Assembly (NCBI GenBank): GCA_024711415.1
Contig: JANJSW010000188.1
Span: 1 to 5,607 of the forward strand
Direction: 5' to 3'
Source: Thermomonas sp.
GTDB taxonomy: Bacteria > Pseudomonadota > Gammaproteobacteria > Xanthomonadales > Xanthomonadaceae
Length of the DNA stretch: 5,607 nt
The translations under genes were made by a program, and so were the position numbers. The notes under the pieces were generated by a model. It was not told the origin of the DNA. It was given only the letters and a program-made list of their open reading frames with translations, and did no database searches. Shown here one piece after another: positions 1 through 5,607 of this stretch. Numbering within the stretch: the stretch's first letter is position 1; each line of letters begins with the position of its first letter.

Positions 1-2609
1 GGCACGATCACGGTGTTCTTCACCATCTGCGCCTTTACCAGGCCCAGCACCTCGGTGCGGAAGTCCTCGCGGCGGTCGGACCAGCGCAGGCCGCCGCGCG
101 CCACCGGGCCGAAGCGCAGGTGGGTGCCTTCCACGCGCGGACCGCACACCCAGATTTCGCGGAACGGGCGCGGCTTCGGCAGGTCCGGCACCTTGGCGGT
201 GTCGAACTTGAACGCCAGGTAGTCGGCCGGGCCGCCGTCCTTGCGCAGGCCATCCTTGTACTGGATGTAGTAGTTGGTGCGCAGGGTGGCGTCGATGACG
301 CCGATGAAGCTGCGCAGGATGCGGTCCTCGTCGAGACTGGCGACGCGATCCAGCAGGCCCAGCAGCGCCTTGCGGGCGGCCCCGACCTGCGATTCGCGGT
401 CACCCTCGCGCGACTTGACCAGCGCCTTCAGCACGGCCTGGGCGGCGGCATCGTCTGCGGCCAGCATGTTCAGCTGGGCGCCGAAGCGCGCCATGCCCTG
501 CTTGATCTCGGCCGCGCTTTCCTTGCCTGTGGCCGGGTCGAAGCGGGCCTCGAACAGCTCCACCAGCAGCCGCGCCAGCAGCGGGTAGCGGACCAGGGTG
601 GCTTCCATGTAGCTCTGCGAGAATGGCACGCCGGTCTGCAGCAGGTACTTGCAGTAGGCGCGCAGCATCGCGACCTGTTTCCACGACAGCCCGGCGGCCA
701 GCACCAGCCGGTTGAAGCCGTCGTTTTCGGCATCGCCGCGCCAGATCCGCGCGAAGGCTTCCTCGAAGCCCTCGTCCAGCGCATCGACGTCCAGCTCCCC
801 CTGCAGGGCTTCGACCTCGAAGTCCTGGATCCACGACAGCCGGCCTTCGAGCTCGACCTTGTAGGGGTGCTCGGTGATGACGCGCAGGCCCATGTTTTCC
901 ATCATCGGCAGCGCGTCAGACAGCGGGATGTCGCGCAACGGACGGTACAGCTTGAAGCGCAGGCTGCCGCGCTGCGAACGGCACAGCTGCAGGCGCAGGT
1001 CGTCGTCGCCGGTCAGCGCAGCCAGGTGCTCGACGTCGTCGGCCGCGGCTTCCGGGCTGACCTCCTCGATGTAGCCCGCCGGCAGTGCGTTGCCGAAGCG
1101 GGCGGCGAGCTTGAGCCCGGCCTCTTCGCCGTGGCGGGCCACCAGCCGCTCGCGCAGGTCGTCGCGCCAGTCGCGCACGATCTCCGCCAGCTTCGCTTCC
1201 AGCGCCGGCAGGTCGATTTCGGCGTTGGCGGCGTTGGCGCTGGGCCGCACGATGATGTGCAGCTGCGCCAGCGGCGAATCGCCGATCTGCACGTTGGTGT
1301 CCACGCGTTCGCCGCCCAGCGCCTCGCGCAGCATCGCTTCGATGCGGTGGCGCACCTGCGTGCTCATGCGGTCGCGCGGCACGTAGGCCAGCGCGGAGTA
1401 GTAGCGGCCGTAGCGGTCAGGGCGCACGAACAGCTTGCTGCGCACGCGCTCCTGCAGGCCCAGGATGCCCATGCAGGTGCGGAACAGTTCTTCCTCGCCG
1501 GCCTGGAACAGCTCGTCGCGCGGCAGGGTCTCGAGGATGTGGCGCAGGGCCTTGCCGCTGTGGCTGCTGGGATCCAGCCCGGACTTGTCCATCACGTAGT
1601 CGTGGCGCTCGCGCACCAGCGGGATGTCCCACGGACGGCGGGTGTAGGCGCTGGAGGTGTACAGGCCGACGAAACGCTGTTCGCTGACCGCGCGGCCCTT
1701 GGCATCGAAGCCCAGCACGCCGATGTAGTCCATGTAGCCGGGGCGGTGCACGGTGGCGCGCGCATTGGTCTTGGTCAGGATCAGCGCATCGACCGCGCCG
1801 GACTGCGGCAGCGCGTGCGCGGCCAGCGACTTCAGCGGACGCGCGCCGCTTTCCTCGCCGCGCAGCAGTCCCAGGCCGCTGCCGGGCACCGCGGACAGGA
1901 TGTCTTCCTTGCCCTGCTTGCCGACCTTGTACTCGCGATAGCCGAAGAAGGTGAAATGGTTGTCGGCGGCCCAGCGCAGGAATTCCTGCGCCTCCTGGCG
2001 ACCGGCCTCGCCCACCGGCAGTTTGCGGTTGGCCATGTCCTCGGCCACCTCGCGCATGCGGTCGCGCATCGGCTCCCAGTCGTTGACGATCGCGCGTACG
2101 TCGTCCAGCACCTGCACGATGCGCGCCTTCACTGCGGCCATCGCGGCCTGCGGCTGGCGGTCGATCTCCAGGTGCATCAGCGATTCGGCGGCGCCCTCGC
2201 CCACCCCGACCAGCTTGCCGGCCTTGTCGCGGTTCATGCGGATGACCGGGTGGCCCAGCACGTGCACGCCGATGCCGGCGTCGGCCAGCGCCATGGTCAC
2301 GGAATCGACCAGGAACGGCATGTCGTCGTTGACGATCTGCACCAGGGTATGGATGGAGTCGGCCGGATTGCTCAGGCGCACGCTGGCCTTGCCGCGCTTG
2401 CGGGTGCGCGCGAACTCCAGCATGTCGGCGGCCAGTTCGGCCCAGCCGGCCGCGTTGCGGCTGGCGATCTCGTCGGCATCCATGCGCCGGTAGAAGGCCG
2501 CGGCGAACGCCTGCGCCTCGGCCAGGCCGGCCTTGCCCACGCGCTTGGCCAGCGCATCGAGGATGGGTTTGAGGTCGACGCTGGTACCGGTTTCGACTGA
2601 CTTCTTCAT
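1..2609 (-). CDS. gdhB: Large NAD-dependent glutamate dehydrogenase, N-terminal part (runs off left edge)
   Basis: Oxidative deamination of glutamate to 2-oxoglutarate and ammonium with NAD+, in the cytoplasm. The frame is open from ATG at 2609 to the left edge: 869 codons of a protein that in this family (180-kDa class) is usually about 1,600 residues, so the C-terminal half is missing. The N-terminal regulatory part is recognisable by NDDMPFLVDSV (residues 94-104), FTFFGYREYKV (219-229) and RPDRYGRYYSALAYVPRDR (396-414); the family carries ACT-like domains here. Near the edge lies the start of the catalytic core, RGGLRWSDR (838-846) and LGLVKAQMVKN (855-865), matching the conserved glutamate-binding segment. 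The GxKGG catalytic lysine motif should lie just outside. ATG 2609 is preceded by GGAGG at 2621-2625 with 11-nt spacing; an in-frame GTG at 2618 is only 2 nt from GGAGG and less likely. Family identification is firm; the symbol is the name commonly used for this class and is less certain. Confidence 0.95.
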   Translation of the reverse strand, partial: MKKSVETGTSVDLKPILDALAKRVGKAGLAEAQAFAAAFYRRMDADEIASRNAAGWAELAADMLEFARTRKRGKASVRLSNPADSIHTLVQIVNDDMPFLVDSVTMALADAGIGVHVLGHPVIRMNRDKAGKLVGVGEGAAESLMHLEIDRQPQAAMAAVKARIVQVLDDVRAIVNDWEPMRDRMREVAEDMANRKLPVGEAGRQEAQEFLRWAADNHFTFFGYREYKVGKQGKEDILSAVPGSGLGLLRGEESGARPLKSLAAHALPQSGAVDALILTKTNARATVHRPGYMDYIGVLGFDAKGRAVSEQRFVGLYTSSAYTRRPWDIPLVRERHDYVMDKSGLDPSSHSGKALRHILETLPRDELFQAGEEELFRTCMGILGLQERVRSKLFVRPDRYGRYYSALAYVPRDRMSTQVRHRIEAMLREALGGERVDTNVQIGDSPLAQLHIIVRPSANAANAEIDLPALEAKLAEIVRDWRDDLRERLVARHGEEAGLKLAARFGNALPAGYIEEVSPEAAADDVEHLAALTGDDDLRLQLCRSQRGSLRFKLYRPLRDIPLSDALPMMENMGLRVITEHPYKVELEGRLSWIQDFEVEALQGELDVDALDEGFEEAFARIWRGDAENDGFNRLVLAAGLSWKQVAMLRAYCKYLLQTGVPFSQSYMEATLVRYPLLARLLVELFEARFDPATGKESAAEIKQGMARFGAQLNMLAADDAAAQAVLKALVKSREGDRESQVGAARKALLGLLDRVASLDEDRILRSFIGVIDATLRTNYYIQYKDGLRKDGGPADYLAFKFDTAKVPDLPKPRPFREIWVCGPRVEGTHLRFGPVARGGLRWSDRREDFRTEVLGLVKAQMVKNTVIV

Positions 2610-2620
2610 CTGCTTCACAG

Positions 2621-2625
2621 CCTCC
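2621..2625 (-). promoter_or_regulatory. Ribosome-binding site of the glutamate dehydrogenase gene
   Basis: GGAGG on the minus strand, 11 nt before ATG 2609 and 2 nt before an in-frame GTG at 2618. The spacing to ATG is slightly long but workable, while the spacing to GTG is too short, so the ATG is preferred. The site lies only 8 nt downstream of the base of the hairpin at 2634-2658, which may influence its accessibility. Confidence 0.65.
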
Positions 2626-2633
2626 AAAGGGAA

Positions 2634-2658
2634 ACGGCCGCGCAGGGGGCGCGGCCGT
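2634..2658 (-). terminator. Hairpin between acyl-CoA dehydrogenase and glutamate dehydrogenase genes (terminator or leader attenuator)
   Basis: A perfect 9-bp inverted repeat, ACGGCCGCG at 2634-2642 against CGCGGCCGT at 2650-2658, with a 7-nt loop. Read leftward, the stem is followed by TTTCCCTTT, a weak broken T-tract. It lies 17 nt after the acyl-CoA dehydrogenase stop, as expected for an intrinsic terminator. It also sits immediately before the gdh ribosome-binding site, leaving no room for a gdh promoter after it. Either gdh is transcribed through it or from a promoter inside the 3' end of the upstream gene. The imperfect T-tract fits partial termination. Confidence 0.6.
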
Positions 2659-2675
2659 CTTGGTGTCGTTGTTGT

Positions 2676-3824
2676 TTATCGCAGGCCGGTTTCGCCGCGG
2701 GCGATGACCAACCGCTGGATCTCGCTGGTGCCTTCGTAGATTTCGGTGATCTTGGCGTCGCGGAAGAAACGCTCGATCGGCATTTCCTTGGAATAGCCCA
2801 TGCCGCCATGGATCTGCAGCGCCTGGTGGGTGATCCACATGGCGGCTTCCGACGCGGTCAGCTTGGCCACCGACGCCTCGGTGGTGAAGCGCTGGCCCTG
2901 GCCCTTCAGCCATGCAGCGCGCAGGGTCAGCAGCAGCGCCGCGTCCAGCTTGCACTTCATGTCGGCGATCTTGGCCTGGGTCATCTGGAACGTGCCGATC
3001 GGCTGGCCGAACGCCTTGCGCTCCTTCACGTATTCCAGCGTCGCTTCATAGGCCGCGCGGGCCAGGCCGATGGCCTGGCTGGCGATGCCGATGCGGCCGG
3101 CGTCCAGCACGCCCATGGCGATCTTGAAGCCCTGCCCTTCCTCGCCCAGCACCTCGTCGGCGCGGACCACGTAGTCGGTGAACTCGATCTCGCAGGTGGC
3201 CGAGGCGCGGATGCCCAGCTTGGGTTCGGTCTTGCCGCGATGGAAACCTTCGCGGGTGGTGTCGATCATGAACGCGGTGATGCCGCGCGCGCCCTTTTCC
3301 GGCGCGGTCATGGCGAACAGCACGATGTACTTGGCGACCGGGCCGGAGGTGATCCAGCTCTTCTTGCCGTTGACCACGTAGCTGCCGTCGTCCTGCTTCA
3401 CGGCGCGGCAGCGCATCGCGGTGGCGTCGGAACCGGACTGCGGCTCGGTCAGCGCGAACGCGCCGATCTCGCGACCCTCGGCGATCTCGCGCACGTACTT
3501 CTGCTTCTGCGCCTCGGTGCCGAAGGTCAGGATGCCGTTGCAGAACAGCGAGTTGTTCACCGACATGATGGTGCTGTGCGCGGCGTCGGCCGCGGCGATC
3601 TCGACCATCGCCAGCACGTAGGCCACCGGGTCCATGCCGGCACCGCCGTACTCCGCGGGGACCTCGATGCCCATCAGGCCGTTTTCGCCCAGGGCGCGGA
3701 TGTTCTCGAGCGGGAACTCGCCGCTGCGGTCGTGGTGCTCTGCGCTGGGGGCGATCTTCTCGCGGGCGATGCGTCGCGCCACGTCCTGCAGCATCAGCTG
3801 TTCGTCGCTGAATCCGAAATCCAC
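2676..3824 (-). CDS. Acyl-CoA dehydrogenase (short/medium-chain type)
   Basis: FAD enzyme that makes the trans-2,3 double bond in acyl-CoA, the first step of beta-oxidation or branched-chain amino acid breakdown, passing electrons to electron-transfer flavoprotein. At 382 residues it is the usual family length and complete. Both family signatures are present: ALTEPQSGSDATA (124-136) and the C-terminal QIHGGMGY (337-344) leading to RDAKITEIYEGTSEIQR (355-371). E364 in YEGT is at the position of the catalytic glutamate in short- and medium-chain enzymes. ERKAFGQPIGTFQ (268-280) is the conserved FAD/dimer-contact segment. The start is GTG, supported by a purine-rich AAGGGG 5 nt upstream, a start residue followed directly by the family's usual N-terminus (DFGFSDEQ), and no better upstream start. 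The substrate cannot be told from sequence. It is followed by glutamate dehydrogenase on the same strand and diverges from the regulator/metH genes. Confidence 0.95.
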   Translation of the reverse strand: MDFGFSDEQLMLQDVARRIAREKIAPSAEHHDRSGEFPLENIRALGENGLMGIEVPAEYGGAGMDPVAYVLAMVEIAAADAAHSTIMSVNNSLFCNGILTFGTEAQKQKYVREIAEGREIGAFALTEPQSGSDATAMRCRAVKQDDGSYVVNGKKSWITSGPVAKYIVLFAMTAPEKGARGITAFMIDTTREGFHRGKTEPKLGIRASATCEIEFTDYVVRADEVLGEEGQGFKIAMGVLDAGRIGIASQAIGLARAAYEATLEYVKERKAFGQPIGTFQMTQAKIADMKCKLDAALLLTLRAAWLKGQGQRFTTEASVAKLTASEAAMWITHQALQIHGGMGYSKEMPIERFFRDAKITEIYEGTSEIQRLVIARGETGLR

Positions 3825-3829
3825 AACCG

Positions 3830-3835
3830 CCCCTT
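3830..3835 (-). promoter_or_regulatory. Ribosome-binding site fixing the GTG start of acyl-CoA dehydrogenase
   Basis: AAGGGG on the minus strand, 5 nt before the GTG at 3824-3822. With the conserved N-terminal residues right after the start, it decides for GTG. Confidence 0.6.
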
Positions 3836-3856
3836 AGCGTCATTCGAAGATCCGCC

Positions 3857-3862
3857 ATTGTA
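3857..3862 (-). promoter_or_regulatory. Probable -10 element of the acyl-CoA dehydrogenase promoter
   Basis: TACAAT on the minus strand (ATTGTA on the plus strand) matches TATAAT at five of six positions. Transcription would begin near 3850, giving a leader of about 25 nt that contains the ribosome-binding site. I see no good -35 hexamer 16-18 nt upstream, so the promoter may need an activator. Alternatively the -35 is simply divergent, as is common in GC-rich proteobacteria. Confidence 0.45.
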
Positions 3863-3864
3863 TC

Positions 3865-3896
3865 CCTGCGGCGTCCAGAACCGTAGCGGCCGCAGG
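3865..3896. repeat. Inverted repeat just upstream of the acyl-CoA dehydrogenase -10
   Basis: CCTGCGGC at 3865-3872 is the exact reverse complement of GCCGCAGG at 3889-3896, with 16 nt between. The left arm lies in the -10/-35 spacer of the proposed leftward promoter and the right arm upstream of its -35 position, where a repressor or activator could act. The right half also forms a competing 7-bp stem, CGCAGGC (3891-3897) with GCCTGCG (3901-3907), around a 3-nt loop. GC-rich repeats of this size can arise by chance. Confidence 0.35.
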
Positions 3897-3924
3897 CCGG
3901 GCCTGCGCTTTGCCGGCGCGCGTG

Positions 3925-3954
3925 TTCGAAATGCCCACACAGCCCGCGTACACT
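3925..3954 (+). promoter_or_regulatory. Weak candidate promoter for the regulator/metH genes
   Basis: TTCGAA (3925-3930) and TACACT (3949-3954) are separated by 18 nt and match the consensus hexamers at three and four positions. If used, the leader before the fusion gene would be about 120 nt and would contain both downstream dyads (3985-4011 and 4041-4072). A competing -35-like TTGACC at 4026-4031 matches five of six positions but has no convincing -10 at normal spacing. Confidence 0.25.
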
Positions 3955-3984
3955 GCGTTTTCCACGCAGCCGCGACGACGGAAC

Positions 3985-4011
3985 GCAACATCGGCCGGCG
4001 GCCATTGTTGC
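3985..4011. repeat. Long imperfect dyad in the divergent control region
   Basis: Two 12-nt arms, GCAACATCGGCC (3985-3996) and GGCCATTGTTGC (4000-4011), are separated by 3 nt. Ten of twelve positions are complementary; the two mismatches are internal. No T-tract follows on either strand, so it is not a typical terminator. It sits 14 nt upstream of the TTGACC hexamer at 4026. It could be an operator or, if transcribed, a leader hairpin. Confidence 0.45.
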
Positions 4012-4040
4012 CGTATGCGCGCGGCTTGACCGCAAAGCGA

Positions 4041-4072
4041 CATCGCGAGAAACTTATCTCTGAATCGCGATG
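4041..4072. repeat. Inverted repeat directly upstream of the ArsR/methyltransferase start
   Basis: CATCGCGA (4041-4048) and TCGCGATG (4065-4072) are perfect reverse complements, 16 nt apart. The right arm touches the Shine-Dalgarno-like GGAAAG at 4072-4077. A smaller alternative pairing, GAGA (4047-4050) with TCTC (4057-4060), overlaps the left arm, so two mutually exclusive folds are possible in RNA. As DNA it could be an operator for autoregulation by the encoded winged-helix protein. Its position fits either, and the sequence does not settle it. Confidence 0.45.
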
Positions 4073-4075
4073 GAA

Positions 4076-4091
4076 AGATATATATGGATCT
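4076..4091. promoter_or_regulatory. AT-rich near-palindrome over the fusion gene start codon, possible ArsR-type operator
   Basis: AGAT (4076-4079) and ATCT (4088-4091) flank a TATATA core at 4079-4084; six of eight dyad positions pair. It stands out as AT-rich in very GC-rich surroundings and covers the initiation codon. ArsR-family operators are often AT-rich dyads near the start of the regulated gene, so autoregulation is a reasonable guess. The short length makes this tentative. Confidence 0.25.
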
Positions 4092-5013
4092 GGAAGGTTG
4101 GTCCGCGCACCTGAAGGTGTTTGCCGACGCCACCCGCGTGCGCCTGCTGGCGCTGCTGGAAGGCGAGGAACTCACGGTGGCCGAACTGTCGGCGATCACC
4201 CAGCTGGCGCAGCCGCGGGTGTCCACCCACCTGGCCAAGCTCAAGGAAGCCGGGCTGGTACGCGACCGCCGCGCCGGGGTGTCGGCCTACTACCGCTTCG
4301 ATGACGCCGCGATCGAACCGGCGCAGCGGATGCTGTGGCAGTCCATCCGCACCGGCAGCGACGACCCGCTGCTGCGCCAGGACGCCGAGCGCGTGCCTGC
4401 CGTGCTGGCGATGCGCGCCGCCGACCAGAACTGGGCCGACAGCGTGGCCGGCGACATGGAGCGCCACTACTCCCCGGGCCGTACCTGGGAGGCGCTGGCG
4501 CGTACCGCGCTGCCGCTGCTTTGGCCGGGCGACGTGCTGGACATCGCCTCCGGCGACGGCGTGCTGGCGGAACTGCTTTCCCCGCACGCCGACCGCTACG
4601 TCTGCATCGACTCCAGCCAGCGCGTGGTGGCCGCGGCCAGCGAGCGCCTGCGCCGCTTCGAGAACGTGGAGGTGCGCGAGGGCGACATGCACGCGCTGCC
4701 GTTCGCCGACGCCAGCTTCGACCTGGTGGTGCTGATGCACGCGCTGACCTACGCCGCGCGCCCGGCGCAGGCGGTGGCCGAAGCGGCACGCGTGCTCAAG
4801 CCCGGCGGGCGCCTGTTGCTGTCCAGCCTGGCCCGCCACGAGCACCGCAGCGTGGTGGAAGCCTATGGCCACGTGAACCTGGGTTTCACCGGCAAGGAGC
4901 TGCGCAAGTTCGCCGAAAAGGCCGGCCTGGACATCGCCAACTGCGACACCGTCACCCGCGAGCGCCGCCCGCCGCATTTCGAAGTGATCTCGCTGACCGG
5001 CGTGAAGCCGTGA
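4084..5013 (+). CDS. ArsR-family winged-helix regulator fused to a SAM-dependent methyltransferase domain
   Basis: Complete, 309 residues. Residues 1-72 form an ArsR-type winged helix: VFADATRVRLLALL (12-25), the helix-turn-helix TVAELSAITQLAQPRVSTHL (31-50), then AKLKEAGLVRDRR and a wing ending SAYYRF. The ELCVCD-like metal motif of metal-sensing ArsR proteins is absent, and the only cysteines, C174 and C287, lie in the C-terminal half. Residues about 130-250 are a class I methyltransferase: motif I VLDIASGDG (151-159), acidic residue D176 after strand 2, EGDMHALPF (199-207), SFDLVVLMHAL (211-221) and VLKPGGRLLL (238-247). The start has GGAAAG 6 nt upstream, and the next methionine is far inside. 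metH follows on the same strand, suggesting a SAM/SAH-responsive regulator of methionine synthesis like SahR. Whether it methylates anything or only senses the ligand is unknown. Confidence 0.9.
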   Translation: MDLEGWSAHLKVFADATRVRLLALLEGEELTVAELSAITQLAQPRVSTHLAKLKEAGLVRDRRAGVSAYYRFDDAAIEPAQRMLWQSIRTGSDDPLLRQDAERVPAVLAMRAADQNWADSVAGDMERHYSPGRTWEALARTALPLLWPGDVLDIASGDGVLAELLSPHADRYVCIDSSQRVVAAASERLRRFENVEVREGDMHALPFADASFDLVVLMHALTYAARPAQAVAEAARVLKPGGRLLLSSLARHEHRSVVEAYGHVNLGFTGKELRKFAEKAGLDIANCDTVTRERRPPHFEVISLTGVKP

Positions 5014-5026
5014 CCCACGATGTACC

Positions 5027-5052
5027 GTCATTCCCGCCGCAGCGGGCGTGAC
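5027..5052 (+). repeat. REP-like hairpin between the fusion gene and metH
   Basis: GTCA (5027-5030) pairs with TGAC (5049-5052), and CCCGC (5033-5037) pairs with GCGGG (5042-5046). A wobble and one mismatch lie between the two helices, and the loop is CGCA. The left half, GTCATTCCCGC, resembles the ATTCCCGC/GCGGGAAT dispersed repeats known from several proteobacteria; the right half is degenerate. No T-tract follows, so termination is unlikely. It may protect or separate the two coding parts of a shared mRNA. Confidence 0.45.
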
Positions 5053-5056
5053 GCGC

Positions 5057-5061
5057 AGGAG
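5057..5061 (+). promoter_or_regulatory. Ribosome-binding site of metH
   Basis: AGGAG, 6 nt before ATG 5068: near-optimal sequence and spacing, fixing the metH start. It begins 4 nt after the intercistronic hairpin. The short gap before it shows neither a cobalamin riboswitch nor a separate strong promoter. Confidence 0.7.
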
Positions 5062-5067
5062 CAACGC

Positions 5068-5607
5068 ATGAGCACCCTCCCCTGGAAGAACCCCGCCCGC
5101 GCCGAAGCGCTGCAGGCCGCGCTGGCGCGGCGCATCCTGATCATCGATGGCGCCATGGGCACCATGATCCAGCGCCACGAGCTGCAGGAAGCCGACTATC
5201 GCGGCGAACGCTTCGCCAGCGGCTATGACGCCCTGTTCGCGGCGAGCGGCCATGCCCACGGCCCCGGCTGCGGCTGCGAAGGCCATGACCAGCGCGGCAA
5301 CAACGACCTGCTGTCCCTGACCCGCCCCGACATCATCCGCGGCATCCATCGCCAGTACCTCGAAGCCGGCGCGGACCTGGTCGAGACCAATACCTTCAAC
5401 TCCACCAGCATCTCGCTGGCCGACTACCGCCTGCAGCACCTGGTGCGCGAACTCAACCGCGAAGGCGCGCGCCTGGCCCGCGCCGAGTGCGATGCCATCG
5501 AGGCGACAGATCCGTCGCAGCCGCGCTTCGTGATCGGCGTGCTGGGTCCGACCAGCCGCACCGCCTCGCTATCGCCGGACGTGAACCGCCCCGGCTTCCG
5601 CGCGATC
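5068..5607 (+). CDS. metH: Methionine synthase (B12-dependent), N-terminal homocysteine-binding domain, partial
   Basis: Transfers a methyl group to homocysteine to make methionine; in MetH, from methyl-tetrahydrofolate through cobalamin. The first 180 codons are visible and the frame is open at the right edge. The homocysteine S-methyltransferase domain is clear: [13 protein letters not shown] (23-35), [10 protein letters not shown] (41-50), [15 protein letters not shown] (76-90), [15 protein letters not shown] (100-114) and [18 protein letters not shown] (155-172), all closely following Escherichia coli MetH. The zinc-binding cysteines of the domain would lie beyond the edge. Compared with E. 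coli as remembered, about 19 extra residues lie between positions 53 and 75, including a His/Cys-rich stretch (H62, H64, C68, C70, H73). Some relatives, as I recall, split metH into a short homocysteine-domain gene and a longer cobalamin-domain gene; the window cannot show which form this is. It probably shares a transcript with the regulator upstream. Confidence 0.95.
   Translation, partial: MSTLPWKNPARAEALQAALARRILIIDGAMGTMIQRHELQEADYRGERFASGYDALFAASGHAHGPGCGCEGHDQRGNNDLLSLTRPDIIRGIHRQYLEAGADLVETNTFNSTSISLADYRLQHLVRELNREGARLARAECDAIEATDPSQPRFVIGVLGPTSRTASLSPDVNRPGFRAI

Noticed and set aside
120..2600. 826-codon open frame on the plus strand opposite the glutamate dehydrogenase gene
   Set aside because: It is in exact antisense codon register with gdh. 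Its stops would require TTA, CTA or TCA codons in gdh, which are rare in such GC-rich genes; it ends precisely opposite the TCA at gdh codon 4. Its composition is low-complexity and has no recognisable domain.
1417..2955. 512-codon minus-strand open frame spanning the acyl-CoA dehydrogenase and gdh junction
   Set aside because: It is out of frame with both well-conserved genes, Arg/Gly/Pro-rich as expected for a shifted frame in GC-rich DNA, and covers the intergenic hairpin.
3954..3968. Small inverted repeat TGCGT/ACGCA
   Set aside because: Five-base arms are expected by chance in this composition, and nothing in its position supports a role.
3841..4083. SAH, SAM or cobalamin riboswitch in the leader of the regulator/metH genes
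   Set aside because: I could not find the conserved cores of these riboswitches by eye. Only simple hairpins are seen. A covariance-model search of this region would settle it.
2808..4304. 498-codon plus-strand open frame opposite the acyl-CoA dehydrogenase and across the intergenic region
   Set aside because: It is in antisense codon register with the acyl-CoA dehydrogenase gene, and then runs through the control region and out of frame into the regulator gene. No protein family is recognisable.
4054..5439. 461-codon minus-strand open frame opposite the regulator and metH
   Set aside because: Both real genes share the same frame, and this open frame is their exact antisense register, so it stays open for codon-usage reasons. 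Composition is Ala/Gly/His/Gln-rich with no domain.

Overview
The window is GC-rich DNA, by eye well over 60% G+C, with dense coding and short intergenic gaps. The encoded proteins point to a gammaproteobacterium of the Xanthomonadaceae (the Xanthomonas, Stenotrophomonas, Lysobacter and Luteimonas group). The clues are a 180-kDa-class NAD-dependent glutamate dehydrogenase, and an ArsR-type DNA-binding domain fused to a SAM methyltransferase immediately upstream of a B12-dependent methionine synthase gene. This placement rests on remembered protein families, not on a search.

Layout. The left half is transcribed leftward. An acyl-CoA dehydrogenase gene (GTG start at 3824, stop at 2676) is followed, after a 66-nt gap holding a strong hairpin, by the large glutamate dehydrogenase gene. 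That gene starts at 2609 and runs off the left edge, so only its first 869 codons are visible. The right half is transcribed rightward: the 309-codon ArsR/methyltransferase fusion (4084-5013), a 54-nt gap with a REP-like hairpin, then the first 180 codons of metH (5068 to the right edge). The two halves diverge from a 259-bp region (3825-4083). That region carries a good -10 for the acyl-CoA dehydrogenase, weaker rightward promoter candidates, three separate inverted repeats and an AT-rich patch at the fusion gene's start.

How the genes may work together. The left pair is catabolic: acyl-CoA oxidation feeding the electron-transfer flavoprotein, and oxidative deamination of glutamate to 2-oxoglutarate. 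The right pair belongs to the methionine/SAM cycle. The fusion protein has a winged helix without visible metal-binding cysteines and a methyltransferase fold with an intact SAM-binding loop. It is therefore a plausible SAM- or SAH-responsive regulator of metH, comparable in role to SahR-type ArsR regulators. The main points of interest are this fusion, the cluster of dyads in its control region, a His/Cys-rich insertion in the MetH homocysteine-binding domain, and a terminator-like hairpin placed directly before the gdh ribosome-binding site. No mobile elements, tRNA or rRNA genes, CRISPR arrays or broken genes were seen.
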